From: Acidobacteriaceae bacterium
GTDB taxonomy: Bacteria; Acidobacteriota; Terriglobia; Terriglobales; Acidobacteriaceae
Reading direction: 5' to 3'
NCBI GenBank assembly: GCA_903642265.1
Contig: CAHJWN010000002.1
Coordinates: forward strand, 95,685-159,684
Length of the DNA stretch: 64,000 bases
Shown here: positions 37,087 through 47,425 of the stretch, piece after piece
Layout of the letters: every line of letters begins with the position of its first letter
Position numbering within the stretch: the stretch's first letter is position 1
Program-made: the position numbers and the translations under genes
The notes under the pieces: model-generated
What the model was told of the DNA's origin: nothing
The model's input: only the letters and a program-made list of their open reading frames with translations
Databases searched by the model: none

Positions 37087-40000
37087 ATGTGGATCGTAAG
37101 ACTGGCGCTACGGCGGCCGTATACCTTCGTCGTGCTGTCGCTGCTGATCTTCGTACTTGGCATCGGATCGGCTGTTGAAGCACCGAAAGACATCTTTCCG
37201 TACATCGACATTCCCGTGGTCACCATCGTTTGGTCGTACACCGGACTTACGCCAACGGAGATGGAAGGTCGCATCGTCACGGTTTGTGAGCGCGCACTGA
37301 CCACCACTGTCAACGACATCGAGCATACCGAGTCGGAGTCGTACCAGGGTGTATCAGTTATCAAGGTGTACTTTCAGCCGACCGTACAGGTCGACCTTGC
37401 CGTGTCGCAGGTCACCGCGATCGTGCAGACAATTCTGCGAGTACTGCCTCCAGGCAGCTTCCCACCCAACATCCTGAAGTACGACGCGTCGAGCGTGCCC
37501 ATTGTCCAACTAGGTCTGAGCGGCGAAGGCCTCTCCGAACAGGACCTTTACGACCTGGGCCTCAGCTTCATTCGCCCACGGCTCGCGACGGTGAAGGGCG
37601 CTTCTGTACCGCTGCCTTATGGTGGGAAGGTTCGCCAGGTGATGGTCGATGCTGACCCGAACCTTATGTACGCAAAGCACCTTTCGGCGACTGATGTCTC
37701 GCAGGCCATCACGCAGCAGAACCTCATTCTTCCTGCTGGAACGGCGCGACTCGGAGGTCGTGAGTTCGTTGTGAAGCTGAACAGCAGTCCGACGCAGATC
37801 TCGGCACTGAATGATCTTCCCGTACGCGCGGCAAACGGCGCCATCGTCTACATCAAGGATGTGGCCCAGGTAGAAGAGGGCTACGCCGTTCAATCCAACA
37901 TCGTGCGCGAGGATGGTAAGCGCTCTGCCCTGCTGACCGTGTTGAAGAACGGCAAGACGTCTACGCTCGACATCGTCTCGGGCGTCAAAGAATCGATTCC
38001 GCGTGTGAAGGCTGGCTTACCCAACGCGCTGAAGATCACGCCACTGTTTGACCAGTCGATATTCGTCCGCAGTTCGATCAGCGAGGTCGTGCGCGAGGCG
38101 ACCATTGCCGCCGTCCTCACCGGCCTGATGATCCTCCTTTTCCTTGGAAGTTGGCGCAGCACGCTTATCGTCTGCGTCTCCATTCCACTCTCGATCGCGA
38201 CCTCACTCGTCATCCTTACGGCGCTTGGCGAAACCATCAATGTCATGACGCTCGGCGGCCTCGCGCTTGCTGTCGGCATCCTGGTCGACGACGCGACGGT
38301 CGAGATCGAAAACACTCATCGCAACATGGGGGAAAAGAAGTCACTCGTCCGAGCCATCCTGGACAGTGCACAACAGGTCGCAGCCCCGGCGTTCGTATCT
38401 ACGCTGTCCATCTGCATCGTCTTCATCCCGGTCGTCCTTCTCACCGGCGCGGCGAAGTTCCTCTTCACGCCGCTTGCCGAGGCTGTGGCTTTCGCCATGA
38501 TGGCATCCTACTTCCTCTCCCGGACCCTGGTTCCGACCATGATGCACTTCCTGCTCGAGGCAGAGTTACACCTTTATCAGGATGAGAGTGCAGCCAAGCG
38601 GGAGGAGAAGACCAATCGGATCTGGCGCTGGCATAAGAAGTTTGATCACCAGTTCGAGAAGATGCGGCACAAATACAAAGACGTCCTTGAGTGGTGTCTA
38701 CAAAACCCTGCTTTGACGCTCATTATGTTTGGCGGCTTCATCGTTCTATCGCTTCCTTTGTTGTTTTTCATCGGTCAGGATTTCTTCCCCTACGTCGACT
38801 CAGGCCAGATGCGGCTGCACATACTTCCGCCGCAGGGCATGCGTATTGAGGATTCCGAGCAATACTTCGCTGCTGTCGAGAAGGAGGTGCGGGAGCAGAT
38901 TCCTGCCGGCAAGATCGACCTTATGCTCGATAACATCGGTCTGCCGAATGGCGGCATCAATCTCGCTTTCGGCACGACAGGCACAATCAGCAACACCGAT
39001 GGAGAAGTACTCATTGCGCTCAAGCCGGGCGAACACGGCACGCAGGAATATATGCGACAGCTCCGCACTGACCTTGCCACGAAGTTCCCTGACGGTGGGT
39101 TCTTCTTTGCCCCGGCCAACATCACAAACCAGATTCTCGACTTCGGCCTGCCAGCGCCGATTGATCTGCAGATCACGGGCAGAGGCAAGAATAATTACCA
39201 GCTTGCGCAGGAGTTGAACCGCAAGATTGCCGCAATCCCTGGTGCCGTCGACGTTCATATTCACCAGCAGGTCTCCTATCCAACCATGCAGGTAAACGTC
39301 GATCGCAGTAAGGCCCGGCAGGTCGGCATGACCCAGGCTGACGTCGCCAACAGCATGTTGATCTCGCTGACAGGAACAGGCCAGACGGCACCCAACCAAT
39401 GGTTGAACCCGCTCAATGGCGTCAACTACCAGGTGGTGGTGCAGACGCCCATCTACCGCAATGAGACGTTGCAGGCACTCGCGCGAACGCCCATCAGTTC
39501 GCCGAGCGGCAACAGCAGCCAGCTTCTCGGCAACCTGGCCTCGTTCCGCCGCGACGAGTCGCCGATCGTCATCGATCACTACAACATTCAGCCCACCTTC
39601 GACGTATACGCCGATGTAGATCAGCGCGATCTTGGTGGCGTTGCGTCCGAGATCCGCAAGATCATGGACGATACCAAGAAGACACTGCCAGTTGGTACGA
39701 CACTCGCACTCCGCGGTGAAGTGACAACTATGTCCGAATCGTTTATTCGCCTCGAGATTGGCATCGTCTTCGCCCTGGCGCTCGTCTACCTGCTGATGGC
39801 TGTCAACTTCCAGAGCTGGCTTGATCCAACCATCATCCTGATGGCGATTCCCGGAGCATTCTGCGGCATCCTGTGGATGCTCTTCGCAACCCAGACTACG
39901 TTCAACGTGCCATCGCTCATGGGCACCATCATGACCATTGGCGTCGCAACGGCCAACAGTATCCTCATGGTGGTCTTTGCTAACGACGAACGTGCCGCTG

Positions 40001-40293
40001 GCAAGGATCGCTACGAGGCTGCGCTCAATGCTGGCTTCACCCGCTTACGGCCCGTTTGTATGACGGCGCTCGCGATGATCATCGGCATGTTGCCCATGGC
40101 ATTGGCACTTGGAGAAGGCGGCGAGCAGAATGCTCCGCTTGGCCGCGCCGTCATCGGTGGATTGCTCCTGGCAACGGTGGGTACGCTCTTCATCGTGCCC
40201 GTGTTTTATTCGCTGCTGAAGAAGAACCCGCCAATGGACTTCGATAAAGAGATTGACGCTGAGTACAGCGAGGGCGAGGAAGCACACGCGTGA
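37087..40293 (+). CDS. RND efflux transporter permease (AcrB-like)
   Basis: 1068 aa. Inner-membrane proton-driven pump of a tripartite efflux system. Topology is AcrB-like: first helix at about 10-30, then a large periplasmic loop, helices 2-6 with LALAVGILVDDATVEIEN (the two proton-relay aspartates, about 398-399), a second loop, and a C-terminal helix bundle. In helix 10 the usual relay Lys is replaced by Ala (TIGVATANSILMV). GAGGAATTT lies before the ATG. Its end overlaps the adaptor gene by four bases. No transcriptional regulator adjoins the operon, and the substrate is unknown. Confidence 0.93.
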   Translation: MWIVRLALRRPYTFVVLSLLIFVLGIGSAVEAPKDIFPYIDIPVVTIVWSYTGLTPTEMEGRIVTVCERALTTTVNDIEHTESESYQGVSVIKVYFQPTVQVDLAVSQVTAIVQTILRVLPPGSFPPNILKYDASSVPIVQLGLSGEGLSEQDLYDLGLSFIRPRLATVKGASVPLPYGGKVRQVMVDADPNLMYAKHLSATDVSQAITQQNLILPAGTARLGGREFVVKLNSSPTQISALNDLPVRAANGAIVYIKDVAQVEEGYAVQSNIVREDGKRSALLTVLKNGKTSTLDIVSGVKESIPRVKAGLPNALKITPLFDQSIFVRSSISEVVREATIAAVLTGLMILLFLGSWRSTLIVCVSIPLSIATSLVILTALGETINVMTLGGLALAVGILVDDATVEIENTHRNMGEKKSLVRAILDSAQQVAAPAFVSTLSICIVFIPVVLLTGAAKFLFTPLAEAVAFAMMASYFLSRTLVPTMMHFLLEAELHLYQDESAAKREEKTNRIWRWHKKFDHQFEKMRHKYKDVLEWCLQNPALTLIMFGGFIVLSLPLLFFIGQDFFPYVDSGQMRLHILPPQGMRIEDSEQYFAAVEKEVREQIPAGKIDLMLDNIGLPNGGINLAFGTTGTISNTDGEVLIALKPGEHGTQEYMRQLRTDLATKFPDGGFFFAPANITNQILDFGLPAPIDLQITGRGKNNYQLAQELNRKIAAIPGAVDVHIHQQVSYPTMQVNVDRSKARQVGMTQADVANSMLISLTGTGQTAPNQWLNPLNGVNYQVVVQTPIYRNETLQALARTPISSPSGNSSQLLGNLASFRRDESPIVIDHYNIQPTFDVYADVDQRDLGGVASEIRKIMDDTKKTLPVGTTLALRGEVTTMSESFIRLEIGIVFALALVYLLMAVNFQSWLDPTIILMAIPGAFCGILWMLFATQTTFNVPSLMGTIMTIGVATANSILMVVFANDERAAGKDRYEAALNAGFTRLRPVCMTALAMIIGMLPMALALGEGGEQNAPLGRAVIGGLLLATVGTLFIVPVFYSLLKKNPPMDFDKEIDAEYSEGEEAHA

Positions 40294-41945
40294 TGCCGAT
40301 CGACGAGCAAGGCGAGTATAGAAGTAACGACGTGCAGCGGCTTGCCGATTCGTTCGCAGATCCAAATTCAGTGGACGACCAAAAACTTGGTAACTCCTTC
40401 GCGGAGATGAACTCCAGCGCGAAGAAGCAGCACCACCTGCCGAAGCCTCCCAAGGTACCGGTCAACAAACGAATTCTGTTGCTCTTCCTCCTTGCGGTAG
40501 TGATCGTATTTTTACTGGTCTTCTTCATAGGCTTTCTTCCACGCCATAACCGTAATAAGGAGATACAGGCCAAAGCCAACGACCAGAGAAATGCTACCCC
40601 GGTCGTACAGGTGGAGCAGGTCAAGCGCTCGCAGAATGCGGGAGGGCTGGTCGTTCCCGGGACCACTACCCCGCTCACTCAGGCCGACATCTACGCACGC
40701 TCGAATGGCTACGTGACCAGGCGCCTTGCGGACATAGGCGATCATGTTCGTAAAGGCCAGCTTATTGCGATCATCGATTCGCCCGATCTCGATCAGCAGG
40801 TTGACCAGGCGCGCGAGCAGGTACGGCAGGCCGAGTCGCAAGTGGCACAGCAGAAAGCGCAGCTTGCCCTGGCAACCGTTACAGTACAGCGATACCGCGT
40901 GCTTGTTGCCAAGGGCGTCTTCTCGAAGCAGGATGGCGACCAGCGCGAGACCGACTACCAGGGCCAGGTGGCAAACGTGGCGGCGGCGGAGCGCAACGTA
41001 GAAGCATTCAGGGCCAACCTCAGGCGGACAATCGCGCTTCAGAGTTATGAGCATGTCACCGCTCCTTTCGATGGTGTGATCACGGCTAGAAATTTCGATG
41101 TTGGCGCGCTTGTGTCGGCGGCTGGATCGGCGAATGGCTCAGGTGCAGGTGCACCCCAGGGACAGTCGACAGGATCCTCGTCCGGGTCGACAAACACCTC
41201 CGGCACGACCGGCAATGCTCCGACGGCGGCCAGTCCGACTACGGGCGGCGGCCAGGGTGGAGCGCTGTTCAGCATCGCCGACGTACGCAAGCTGCGCATC
41301 CTGATCTCGGTGCCGGAAGGCTACGCGCCCTCAGTCTTTACCGGACAGCATGCGGTCGTGCACATGCAGGAGCTTCCCGACCAGAGCTTCTATGGCGACG
41401 TGACCCGCACAGCAAGCTCCATCGACCAGAACACACGGACGATGTTGACCGAGGTGCAGGTGGACAACCATGCGGGCAAGCTGCTCTCCGGCATGTACGC
41501 GGTCGTCACCTTCGATGCGATTGCGGGTCCCGGGTCGATCCTGATCCCAGGCGACGCGGTTGCCATCCGCAAAGACGTGTCCGTTGTGGCGGTCGTCGTC
41601 AATGGCAAGGTAAAGATGCAGCCTATCGAGATTGGCCGCGATTATGGTGCATCGACAGAGATCATCGGCGGTCTGAAGGAAGGCGACGTGCTGGTGACCG
41701 AGATCACAGACGATGTTGTTGATGGCGCCCCGGTGCGGACGAAGTCCAACGCCGGGCCGGGTGAAACGACGGACTCGAAGAGCAGCATTAACCAGGCTGC
41801 TCCCGCCGGCGGACCAAGCGCATACGGCAACCAGTCGATCTCCGACACAAACATGCAAGGGCAGCAGGCAAAGGGAAACCAGAAGAAGCCAGGGCCGGAT
41901 GCGAAAAAGGATTCGCAGGATTCAAAGTCGGAGAGCAAGCCTTGA
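40290..41945 (+). CDS. RND efflux periplasmic adaptor (HlyD/MFP family)
   Basis: 551 aa, long for an adaptor. A polar cytoplasmic N-terminus of about 68 residues precedes a single membrane anchor (KRILLLFLLAVVIVFLLVFF). Next come the lipoyl half-motif (GYVTRRLADIGDHVRKGQLIAIIDSPDLD), an alpha-hairpin (VDQAREQVRQAESQVAQQKA), the second lipoyl half, and a low-complexity Gly/Ser/Thr insertion at about 278-322 just before the beta-barrel and membrane-proximal domains. The tail after about 480 is polar (Lys/Ser/Gln-rich). It starts inside the permease stop and ends one base into the TolC gene, so all three are coupled. Confidence 0.9.
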   Translation: MMPIDEQGEYRSNDVQRLADSFADPNSVDDQKLGNSFAEMNSSAKKQHHLPKPPKVPVNKRILLLFLLAVVIVFLLVFFIGFLPRHNRNKEIQAKANDQRNATPVVQVEQVKRSQNAGGLVVPGTTTPLTQADIYARSNGYVTRRLADIGDHVRKGQLIAIIDSPDLDQQVDQAREQVRQAESQVAQQKAQLALATVTVQRYRVLVAKGVFSKQDGDQRETDYQGQVANVAAAERNVEAFRANLRRTIALQSYEHVTAPFDGVITARNFDVGALVSAAGSANGSGAGAPQGQSTGSSSGSTNTSGTTGNAPTAASPTTGGGQGGALFSIADVRKLRILISVPEGYAPSVFTGQHAVVHMQELPDQSFYGDVTRTASSIDQNTRTMLTEVQVDNHAGKLLSGMYAVVTFDAIAGPGSILIPGDAVAIRKDVSVVAVVVNGKVKMQPIEIGRDYGASTEIIGGLKEGDVLVTEITDDVVDGAPVRTKSNAGPGETTDSKSSINQAAPAGGPSAYGNQSISDTNMQGQQAKGNQKKPGPDAKKDSQDSKSESKP

Positions 41946-44068
41946 TGTTCTCTTTCCAAAAGATCTCCCCCGCGATGAAGGCCGCGTTGCTACTGGCTGC
42001 GTGTGCCGTCTCGATGGCAGCGCAGACGACCATTACGCCAGCAGCTGGCAACGTTGCTGCACCTGCAGTTTCGGACGTGGCCCAGCAGAGTGGACCGACG
42101 GTGAACGCACCCGAGCCAAATGTTCCGGCCATTACGGCATTCACCGCGTCACCGCAGAGAGCATCGCCGGAGTTGACCCGCGATGCGAGCGGCGACTCGA
42201 TGCCAACGCGTTCAAGCCCGAGCGGCCTGACGCCGAACTTCCTTGGCTTCCTCGGCCCATTTCGGAGACCAACGGTTCCGGAGCTCTTTCACGGAAATGG
42301 TGCCCGGCTCAGCAGCCTGGTGAGAGACAGCAAACTCTACCTCACCCTGCATGATGCGATTGCATTGGCGATCGAGAACAATCTCGATGTCGAAGTCGAG
42401 CGATACAACATCGTCGTTGCGAATACGGACACGGTTCGTGCGCGTGGAGGCGGCAACATTCGAGGCATCGATTTCACGGTGTTTGAACCGGAGAATGGCG
42501 TTGGGGGTCCTGGCAGTCCGCTGCTGAACTCGAACGTGGTGAGTTCCAACCCGATTACACCTACGGTGACCGACCTCACTTCCCTAAACTCAAGTACGCA
42601 GGTGCAGCAGAACCTCTCGGTAAATGGAAGCTCGATCTATTCGCTGGGGCCGAACATTCCGCTCTTCGATCCCAACCTGATCTTCGAGTCCGGATATCTG
42701 CAGCGATCCAATACGCAGACCCTGACCACCACTGGCGCTGGAGCGGCGGCGGGCGGCGGCGACACCGGAGCGACCACGAATGCGGGCACCCTGCACTTTG
42801 TGACGCTGGATGCGTCGTATCTTCAGGGATTCAGCACAGGCGCGCAGCTTTCGGCAACGGTGAATAACGATTCACCCGTGGTGTATGGGTCGGCATCGCA
42901 ATACGATCCCTTTTCGACCATCAGCTCCTCCGCAACACTGACACAACCCCTGCTGCGCGGACGCGGCCGCGATGTGAATCTTCGGTATCTGCGAATTGCC
43001 AGCAACAACAAGAAGGTCTCGCGGCTGCTGTTCGAGCAGCAGGTGCTGGAGACGATCTACGGCACTTCGCGGCTGTACTTCGACCTCGTCTCGCTCGGCG
43101 AGAATGTAATCGTGAAGCAGGAGTCCCTGAGGGCCTCATCCAAGCTTGAAGAGGATGATGAGGCGCAGGTGGAGCAAGGGACACTCGCCCCGATTGAGCT
43201 GACGCGGGCGAAGGCCTTGTTGAGCAGCAGCCAGTTCGACCTGATCCAGGCTCAGGGTCTGTACCGGCAGCAGGAGGTGATCCTGCGGGACGAGTTGATC
43301 CGGGCAGGGTCTCCGGTCTTCAACGCGCAGTTTACGGAGATCATTCCGACCGATCGCATCCTGGTTCCCGACCAACTTGATCCGATGAACGTACAGGACC
43401 TGATTGCGCAGGGGCTGGCCCGGCGGCCCGACCTCGCCCAGGCTGCACTGCAGGTGAGAACGGGCGAGATCAGCGTCAGGGCATCGCGCAATGCAGCGCT
43501 GCCGCAGGTAAATGTCTTCGGCAATGTCGAGTCGCGCGGGAGCTCTGAACAGGCCTACGAACAGCTGGGAACTACAGGGACTGCGCTGCCTACAATCCCG
43601 CAGAACTTTGCACTGGGCGGTTTGCGAACATCGACGATCTACCAGGGTGGTATCCAGATTACGCTGCCGCTGCGCAACCGGGTGGCCCAATCCGATGCTG
43701 CGCGCGATACGGTACAGCTGCGGCAATCCCAGGCACGAACGGAGAAGCTCTCGGACCAGATTCGGGAGTCGATCGAGAACGCGGTGATTGCGCTTGAGAC
43801 CGCGCAGGCTGCGTACAAGGCGTCTACGACAAGTCGGGACTTTCAGGAACAATTGCTGCAGGCTGAACGAGACAAGCTGGGCGTGGGTGAGTCCACGAAC
43901 CTGCTCGTAATTCAGAACGAGACGTACCTGGCCCAGGCGCGGTCAACAGAGATCGCGGCGAGGAGTAATTGGAAGAAGGCGCAGATCGATCTGGATCATG
44001 CGCTGGGGAATTTGCTGGATCGGAATGGGATTCAGCTGGACGACGCGATCACGGGTACGGTGAGGTAG
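41945..44068 (+). CDS. TolC-family outer-membrane efflux protein
   Basis: 707 aa, longer than the usual 450-500. The ATG at 41945 shares its A with the adaptor's TGA stop. A signal peptide (about 1-25) is followed by a roughly 100-residue Pro/Ala/Thr-rich region before the conserved LTLHDAIALAIENNLDVEVERY start of the efflux domain. Two repeats of coiled alpha-helices and barrel strands follow (QPLLRGRGRDVNLRYLRIA, ARRPDLAQAALQVRTGEISVRASRNAALPQVNVFG, GGIQITLPLRNRVAQSDAA). It forms the outer-membrane exit duct for the pump encoded upstream. Confidence 0.9.
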   Translation: MFSFQKISPAMKAALLLAACAVSMAAQTTITPAAGNVAAPAVSDVAQQSGPTVNAPEPNVPAITAFTASPQRASPELTRDASGDSMPTRSSPSGLTPNFLGFLGPFRRPTVPELFHGNGARLSSLVRDSKLYLTLHDAIALAIENNLDVEVERYNIVVANTDTVRARGGGNIRGIDFTVFEPENGVGGPGSPLLNSNVVSSNPITPTVTDLTSLNSSTQVQQNLSVNGSSIYSLGPNIPLFDPNLIFESGYLQRSNTQTLTTTGAGAAAGGGDTGATTNAGTLHFVTLDASYLQGFSTGAQLSATVNNDSPVVYGSASQYDPFSTISSSATLTQPLLRGRGRDVNLRYLRIASNNKKVSRLLFEQQVLETIYGTSRLYFDLVSLGENVIVKQESLRASSKLEEDDEAQVEQGTLAPIELTRAKALLSSSQFDLIQAQGLYRQQEVILRDELIRAGSPVFNAQFTEIIPTDRILVPDQLDPMNVQDLIAQGLARRPDLAQAALQVRTGEISVRASRNAALPQVNVFGNVESRGSSEQAYEQLGTTGTALPTIPQNFALGGLRTSTIYQGGIQITLPLRNRVAQSDAARDTVQLRQSQARTEKLSDQIRESIENAVIALETAQAAYKASTTSRDFQEQLLQAERDKLGVGESTNLLVIQNETYLAQARSTEIAARSNWKKAQIDLDHALGNLLDRNGIQLDDAITGTVR

Positions 44069-44383
44069 TTTCGGTTGCGGTCGAGACTTTTGACTTGAGC
44101 TAAAGTCTGCTTTGTTGAAGAGAGTAGCAGCAGTCTGAGCGCCAAGGGTAAAGATCACGGACGTGGGCGCAAGTAGGTTTCGCGGTCACTCTGCGCTCAG
44201 AATCACGGCGAAGCAAACAATATGCGACGCAAGGCCTTCGTCAGCCCGCGCAATGGATGTACGGATCAGTACTAACGTTCTTTGCGAGAAGTTCGACGAA
44301 GCAGGTGCCCTGCCTACCCGAACCATAAACGCGGTAGGCAGGACATGCTAAATAGGCAATTCGAAGATTGGTTCGGGCGTACG
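44069..44383. other. Gene-free convergent interval (efflux operon / manganese catalase)
   Basis: 315 bases, no supported gene. A weak 7-bp hairpin (AGACTTT/AAAGTCT, 44084-44108) just after the TolC stop may terminate the efflux operon. A stronger 10-bp hairpin is at 44309-44342. Confidence 0.5.
44309..44342. terminator. Hairpin between convergent genes
   Basis: CCTGCCTACC (44309-44318) and GGTAGGCAGG (44333-44342) form a perfect 10-bp stem with a 14-base loop. There is no clear T-run on either side, so termination is plausible but not certain. Confidence 0.45.
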
Positions 44384-45271
44384 TTAGAGAGATTGCGTTA
44401 CACGATCGATAAGGTCCTTGCCCTTTTCCTTTAGTCCTGCTGCGGTGCCGAGTGCCTGCTCCTTCTGACCGTAGGTATCCGGACGGCCGAAGCCAAGGTT
44501 GGGTTCAGGTCCGAGAGGGCGGTTCACGAATGCCTCAAACGTTCCCTTGCCGTCGGGTGCGGGGCCGCTCGTCCAAGGCTGATCGGCCTGATCGCCAACG
44601 CCTTCGAGCGTGCTGATGAAGAACTTATAAGAATAGTCGAGGTTCTCTTCGCTTTGTGGGAAGCTGTTTGGGATTGGCAGATGCGATGGGCCCATCTCTT
44701 CGAGCACAGCTAGCCATTGCTGCTGGTGCATGGTGTCGCGGGCGATGTTGAAGGCCAGCATCTTCTTCATGCCAGAATCGTCAGTGGCGTTGTAGAGGCG
44801 CACGGCGAGTGCGCGGCCGGTAGCTTCAGCGGCAACGTTGCAGTACATATCCGCAGCGAGATTGCCGCTGGCGTAGATGTGTGACATGTCGAATGGCATG
44901 CCGTTTGCGTCAGTTGGCATTGCAGCAAGACCCGTGGACAGAATATGGCGCATGTCCATTCCGTTAAGCACGGCGCCCGCAAGCGGATCGGCAGAGATCT
45001 CCTCCTGAAGCGAGACGGGAGCTTTCTCGAGGTTGAGTGCGACGGCTGTTGCCAGCATCTCAATGTGGCCAATCTCCTCAGTGGCAGTGTTGAGCAGCAT
45101 GTCACGATACTTGACCGGACCGCGGGCTCCCCAGGCTTGGAAGAAGTACTGCATACAAACGCGGATCTCACCCTCGACACCTCCGATCGCTTGTTGAAGC
45201 ATGCGTGCGAAGACGGGGTTGGGCTTTTCCACCTCGACGGGAAATTGCAGTTTCTTGTCTGTGTAGTACAT
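44384..45271 (-). CDS. Manganese catalase
   Basis: 295 aa from the ATG at 45271, preceded by AAAGGAG; the frame is open to 45538 but unsupported. Dimanganese ferritin-like enzyme that breaks down hydrogen peroxide without haem. Metal ligands sit in VEGEIRVCMQYFFQAW (Glu), TATEEIGHIEML (Glu, His), CNVAAEATGRALAVRLYN (Glu) and ARDTMHQQQWL (His). The family-typical C-terminal tail is present (DQPWTSGPAPDGKGTFE). Monocistronic. With sodA nearby it forms an oxidative-stress neighbourhood, but they are not one operon. Confidence 0.93.
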   Translation of the reverse strand: MYYTDKKLQFPVEVEKPNPVFARMLQQAIGGVEGEIRVCMQYFFQAWGARGPVKYRDMLLNTATEEIGHIEMLATAVALNLEKAPVSLQEEISADPLAGAVLNGMDMRHILSTGLAAMPTDANGMPFDMSHIYASGNLAADMYCNVAAEATGRALAVRLYNATDDSGMKKMLAFNIARDTMHQQQWLAVLEEMGPSHLPIPNSFPQSEENLDYSYKFFISTLEGVGDQADQPWTSGPAPDGKGTFEAFVNRPLGPEPNLGFGRPDTYGQKEQALGTAAGLKEKGKDLIDRVTQSL

Positions 45272-45580
45272 GAAATCTCCTTTGGAATCGTGTGTAGGCG
45301 CTTGCCGGAGGAGCTGACCGATCGAATGCACCACCGCACCCAGCGACTTGGAAGCCTGCTGTAATGGGCTGGTTGCACTCAAGCTAGTGTGGTTCTGTTG
45401 ATACCAGCAAGTGTCTGAGAGACGACGGTGTGGGAGTGCTGGATCGAACCTCTTACGCGCTAGTTCGCCAGTAATGAGCGAGACAAAGTGACGACAAACG
45501 GAGATATCGGCTAGCTTGCAATGCAGAAAAGCCCACATCTTGGGGATGTGGGCTTCGGTACGATTTCTATCGTATTGCGG
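45272..45580. other. Gene-free interval upstream of manganese catalase
   Basis: 309 bases. It holds the catalase promoter region on the minus strand and the typA terminator at 45530-45554. No further gene is supported. Confidence 0.55.
45522..45554 (-). terminator. Terminator after typA
   Basis: On the minus strand AGCCCACATC (45545-45554), a 5-base loop, GATGTGGGCT (45530-45539), then TTTTC: a perfect 10-bp GC-rich stem and T-run 27 bases past the typA stop. Confidence 0.88.
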
Positions 45581-47425
45581 TTAGAGTTCAACTGGTGCGC
45601 TGGTGCCGCGTTTGGGGCGGCGGTTGGCCTGGAGGACCTTCTTGCGCATGCGGAGGGACTTGGGGGTGACTTCGACGAGTTCGTCGTCGGCGATGAACTC
45701 GATGCATTGCTCCAGGGTGAGCTGCTTGTAGGGGACGAGGCGGACGGCGTCGTCTGATCCTGATGCGCGCATGTTTGAGAGCTTCTTTTCGCGAACGCAG
45801 TTAACGTCAAGATCGTTGTCGCGGCTGTGCTCGCCGACGATCATGCCTTCGTAGACCTCAGTGCCATCGGCGACAAAGAGGATGCCACGATCTTGAAGTC
45901 CATCCAGAGCATAGGCCGTTGTAGAGCCCTGGCGATCGGAGATCAAGGCGCCGGAGAGGCGCTGCGGGATCTCGCCCTGATAGGCGATGTAGCCATCGAG
46001 GATCGAGTTCATGATGATGGTGCCGCGGGTCTCGGTAAGCATTTCGGAGCGGAGGCCGATCAGGCCGCGGGACGGGATGCGGAACTCCATGCGGACGCGG
46101 CCAGAGCCGTGATTCGTCATCTTGGTCATCTCGCCCTTTCTCGGTCCGAGGCGCTCGATGACGGTGCCGACAAAGGATTCAGGGACGTCGATGAAGAGGT
46201 GCTCGACGGGCTCCATCAGGTTGCCGTCGATACGCTTGGTGACGATCTCGGGACGGCTGGCCATGAGTTCGAAGCCTTCGCGGCGCATCATTTCGATGAG
46301 GATGCCGAGCTGGAGCTCGCCGCGGCCGAGGACCTTGAAGGAGTCCGGTGAGCCGGTGTCCTGCATCTTGATGGAGACGTTGGTAAGGAGCTCTTTGTCG
46401 AGGCGGTCCTTGAGATTGCGGGAGGTGACAAACTTACCTTCGCGGCCGGCGAAGGGGCCGTTGTTGACGTTGAACTGGATGGCGATGGTGGGCTCGTCGA
46501 TGACGATGGGGGGGAGCGGCTGCGGGTTTTCGACGTCGCAGAAGCTTTCGCCGATGAAGATGCCCGGGATGCCGGCGATGGCGACAATGTCGCCGATCTG
46601 AGTCTCTTCGATGTCGGTGCGCTTTAGGCCGGAGAAGCTGAAGAGCTTGCTGACCTTGTGCTTGGTGAAGGTGCCATCGATTTTGGCAACGGAGTATTCC
46701 TGGCCGGTGCGCATGGTGCCGTTGAAGACGCGGCCGATGGCGAGACGGCCAAGGTAGTCGGAGTAGTCGAGGTTGGTGACGAGGATCTGGAGGGAGCCTT
46801 CGGGATCGCCCTTCGAGACGGGGATGGTCTGGATGATCTGCTCGAACAAGGGCTGAAGGTCGGTGCCGGGGGTTGCGAGATCGTGGGTCGCGGTGCCGGC
46901 CTTGCCGTTGGTGTACATGACCGGGAAGTCGAGCATGGACTCATCGGCGTCGAGGTCGATGAAGAGATCGTAGACCTCGTTGAGGACTTCCTGGGGGCGG
47001 GCGTCGGGACGGTCGATCTTATTGATGACGACCATGGGGGTGAGGCCGGCTTCAAGAGCCTTCGAGAGAACGTAGCGGGTCTGGGGGAGCGGACCTTCGG
47101 AAGCGTCGACGAGGAGGACGACGCCATCGACCATCTTCAAGGCGCGTTCGACTTCGCCGCCGAAGTCGGCGTGGCCCGGAGTGTCGACGATGTTGATCTT
47201 GTTGTCGTGGTAGTAGAGGGCGGTGTTCTTGGCAAGGATGGTGATGCCGCGCTCTTTTTCGAGGTCGTTCGAGTCCATGACGCGGTCAGTCAGGGCCTCG
47301 TTCGAGCGGAAGGTACCGCTCTGGCGGAGCATGGCGTCGACGAGGGTGGTCTTGCCATGGTCGACGTGGGCGATGATGGCGATGTTGAAGATGGGCTTGA
47401 GGGCGATGGCGGTCGATGTACTCAC
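45581..47425 (-). CDS. typA: Translational GTPase TypA/BipA
   Basis: 614 aa, full length. Ribosome-associated GTPase helping stress growth and 50S assembly. G1 [15 protein letters not shown] (about 19-33), G3 [13 protein letters not shown]4 [10 protein letters not shown], then the EF-G-like domains and the TypA-specific C-terminus ([36 protein letters not shown]). The start is a GTG, with AGGAAA upstream. Monocistronic with its own terminator. Confidence 0.96.
   Translation of the reverse strand: MSTSTAIALKPIFNIAIIAHVDHGKTTLVDAMLRQSGTFRSNEALTDRVMDSNDLEKERGITILAKNTALYYHDNKINIVDTPGHADFGGEVERALKMVDGVVLLVDASEGPLPQTRYVLSKALEAGLTPMVVINKIDRPDARPQEVLNEVYDLFIDLDADESMLDFPVMYTNGKAGTATHDLATPGTDLQPLFEQIIQTIPVSKGDPEGSLQILVTNLDYSDYLGRLAIGRVFNGTMRTGQEYSVAKIDGTFTKHKVSKLFSFSGLKRTDIEETQIGDIVAIAGIPGIFIGESFCDVENPQPLPPIVIDEPTIAIQFNVNNGPFAGREGKFVTSRNLKDRLDKELLTNVSIKMQDTGSPDSFKVLGRGELQLGILIEMMRREGFELMASRPEIVTKRIDGNLMEPVEHLFIDVPESFVGTVIERLGPRKGEMTKMTNHGSGRVRMEFRIPSRGLIGLRSEMLTETRGTIIMNSILDGYIAYQGEIPQRLSGALISDRQGSTTAYALDGLQDRGILFVADGTEVYEGMIVGEHSRDNDLDVNCVREKKLSNMRASGSDDAVRLVPYKQLTLEQCIEFIADDELVEVTPKSLRMRKKVLQANRRPKRGTSAPVEL

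Noticed and set aside
45272..45538. N-terminal extension of the manganese catalase
   Set aside because: The AAAGGAG ribosome site and the family's normal start fix the ATG at 45271.
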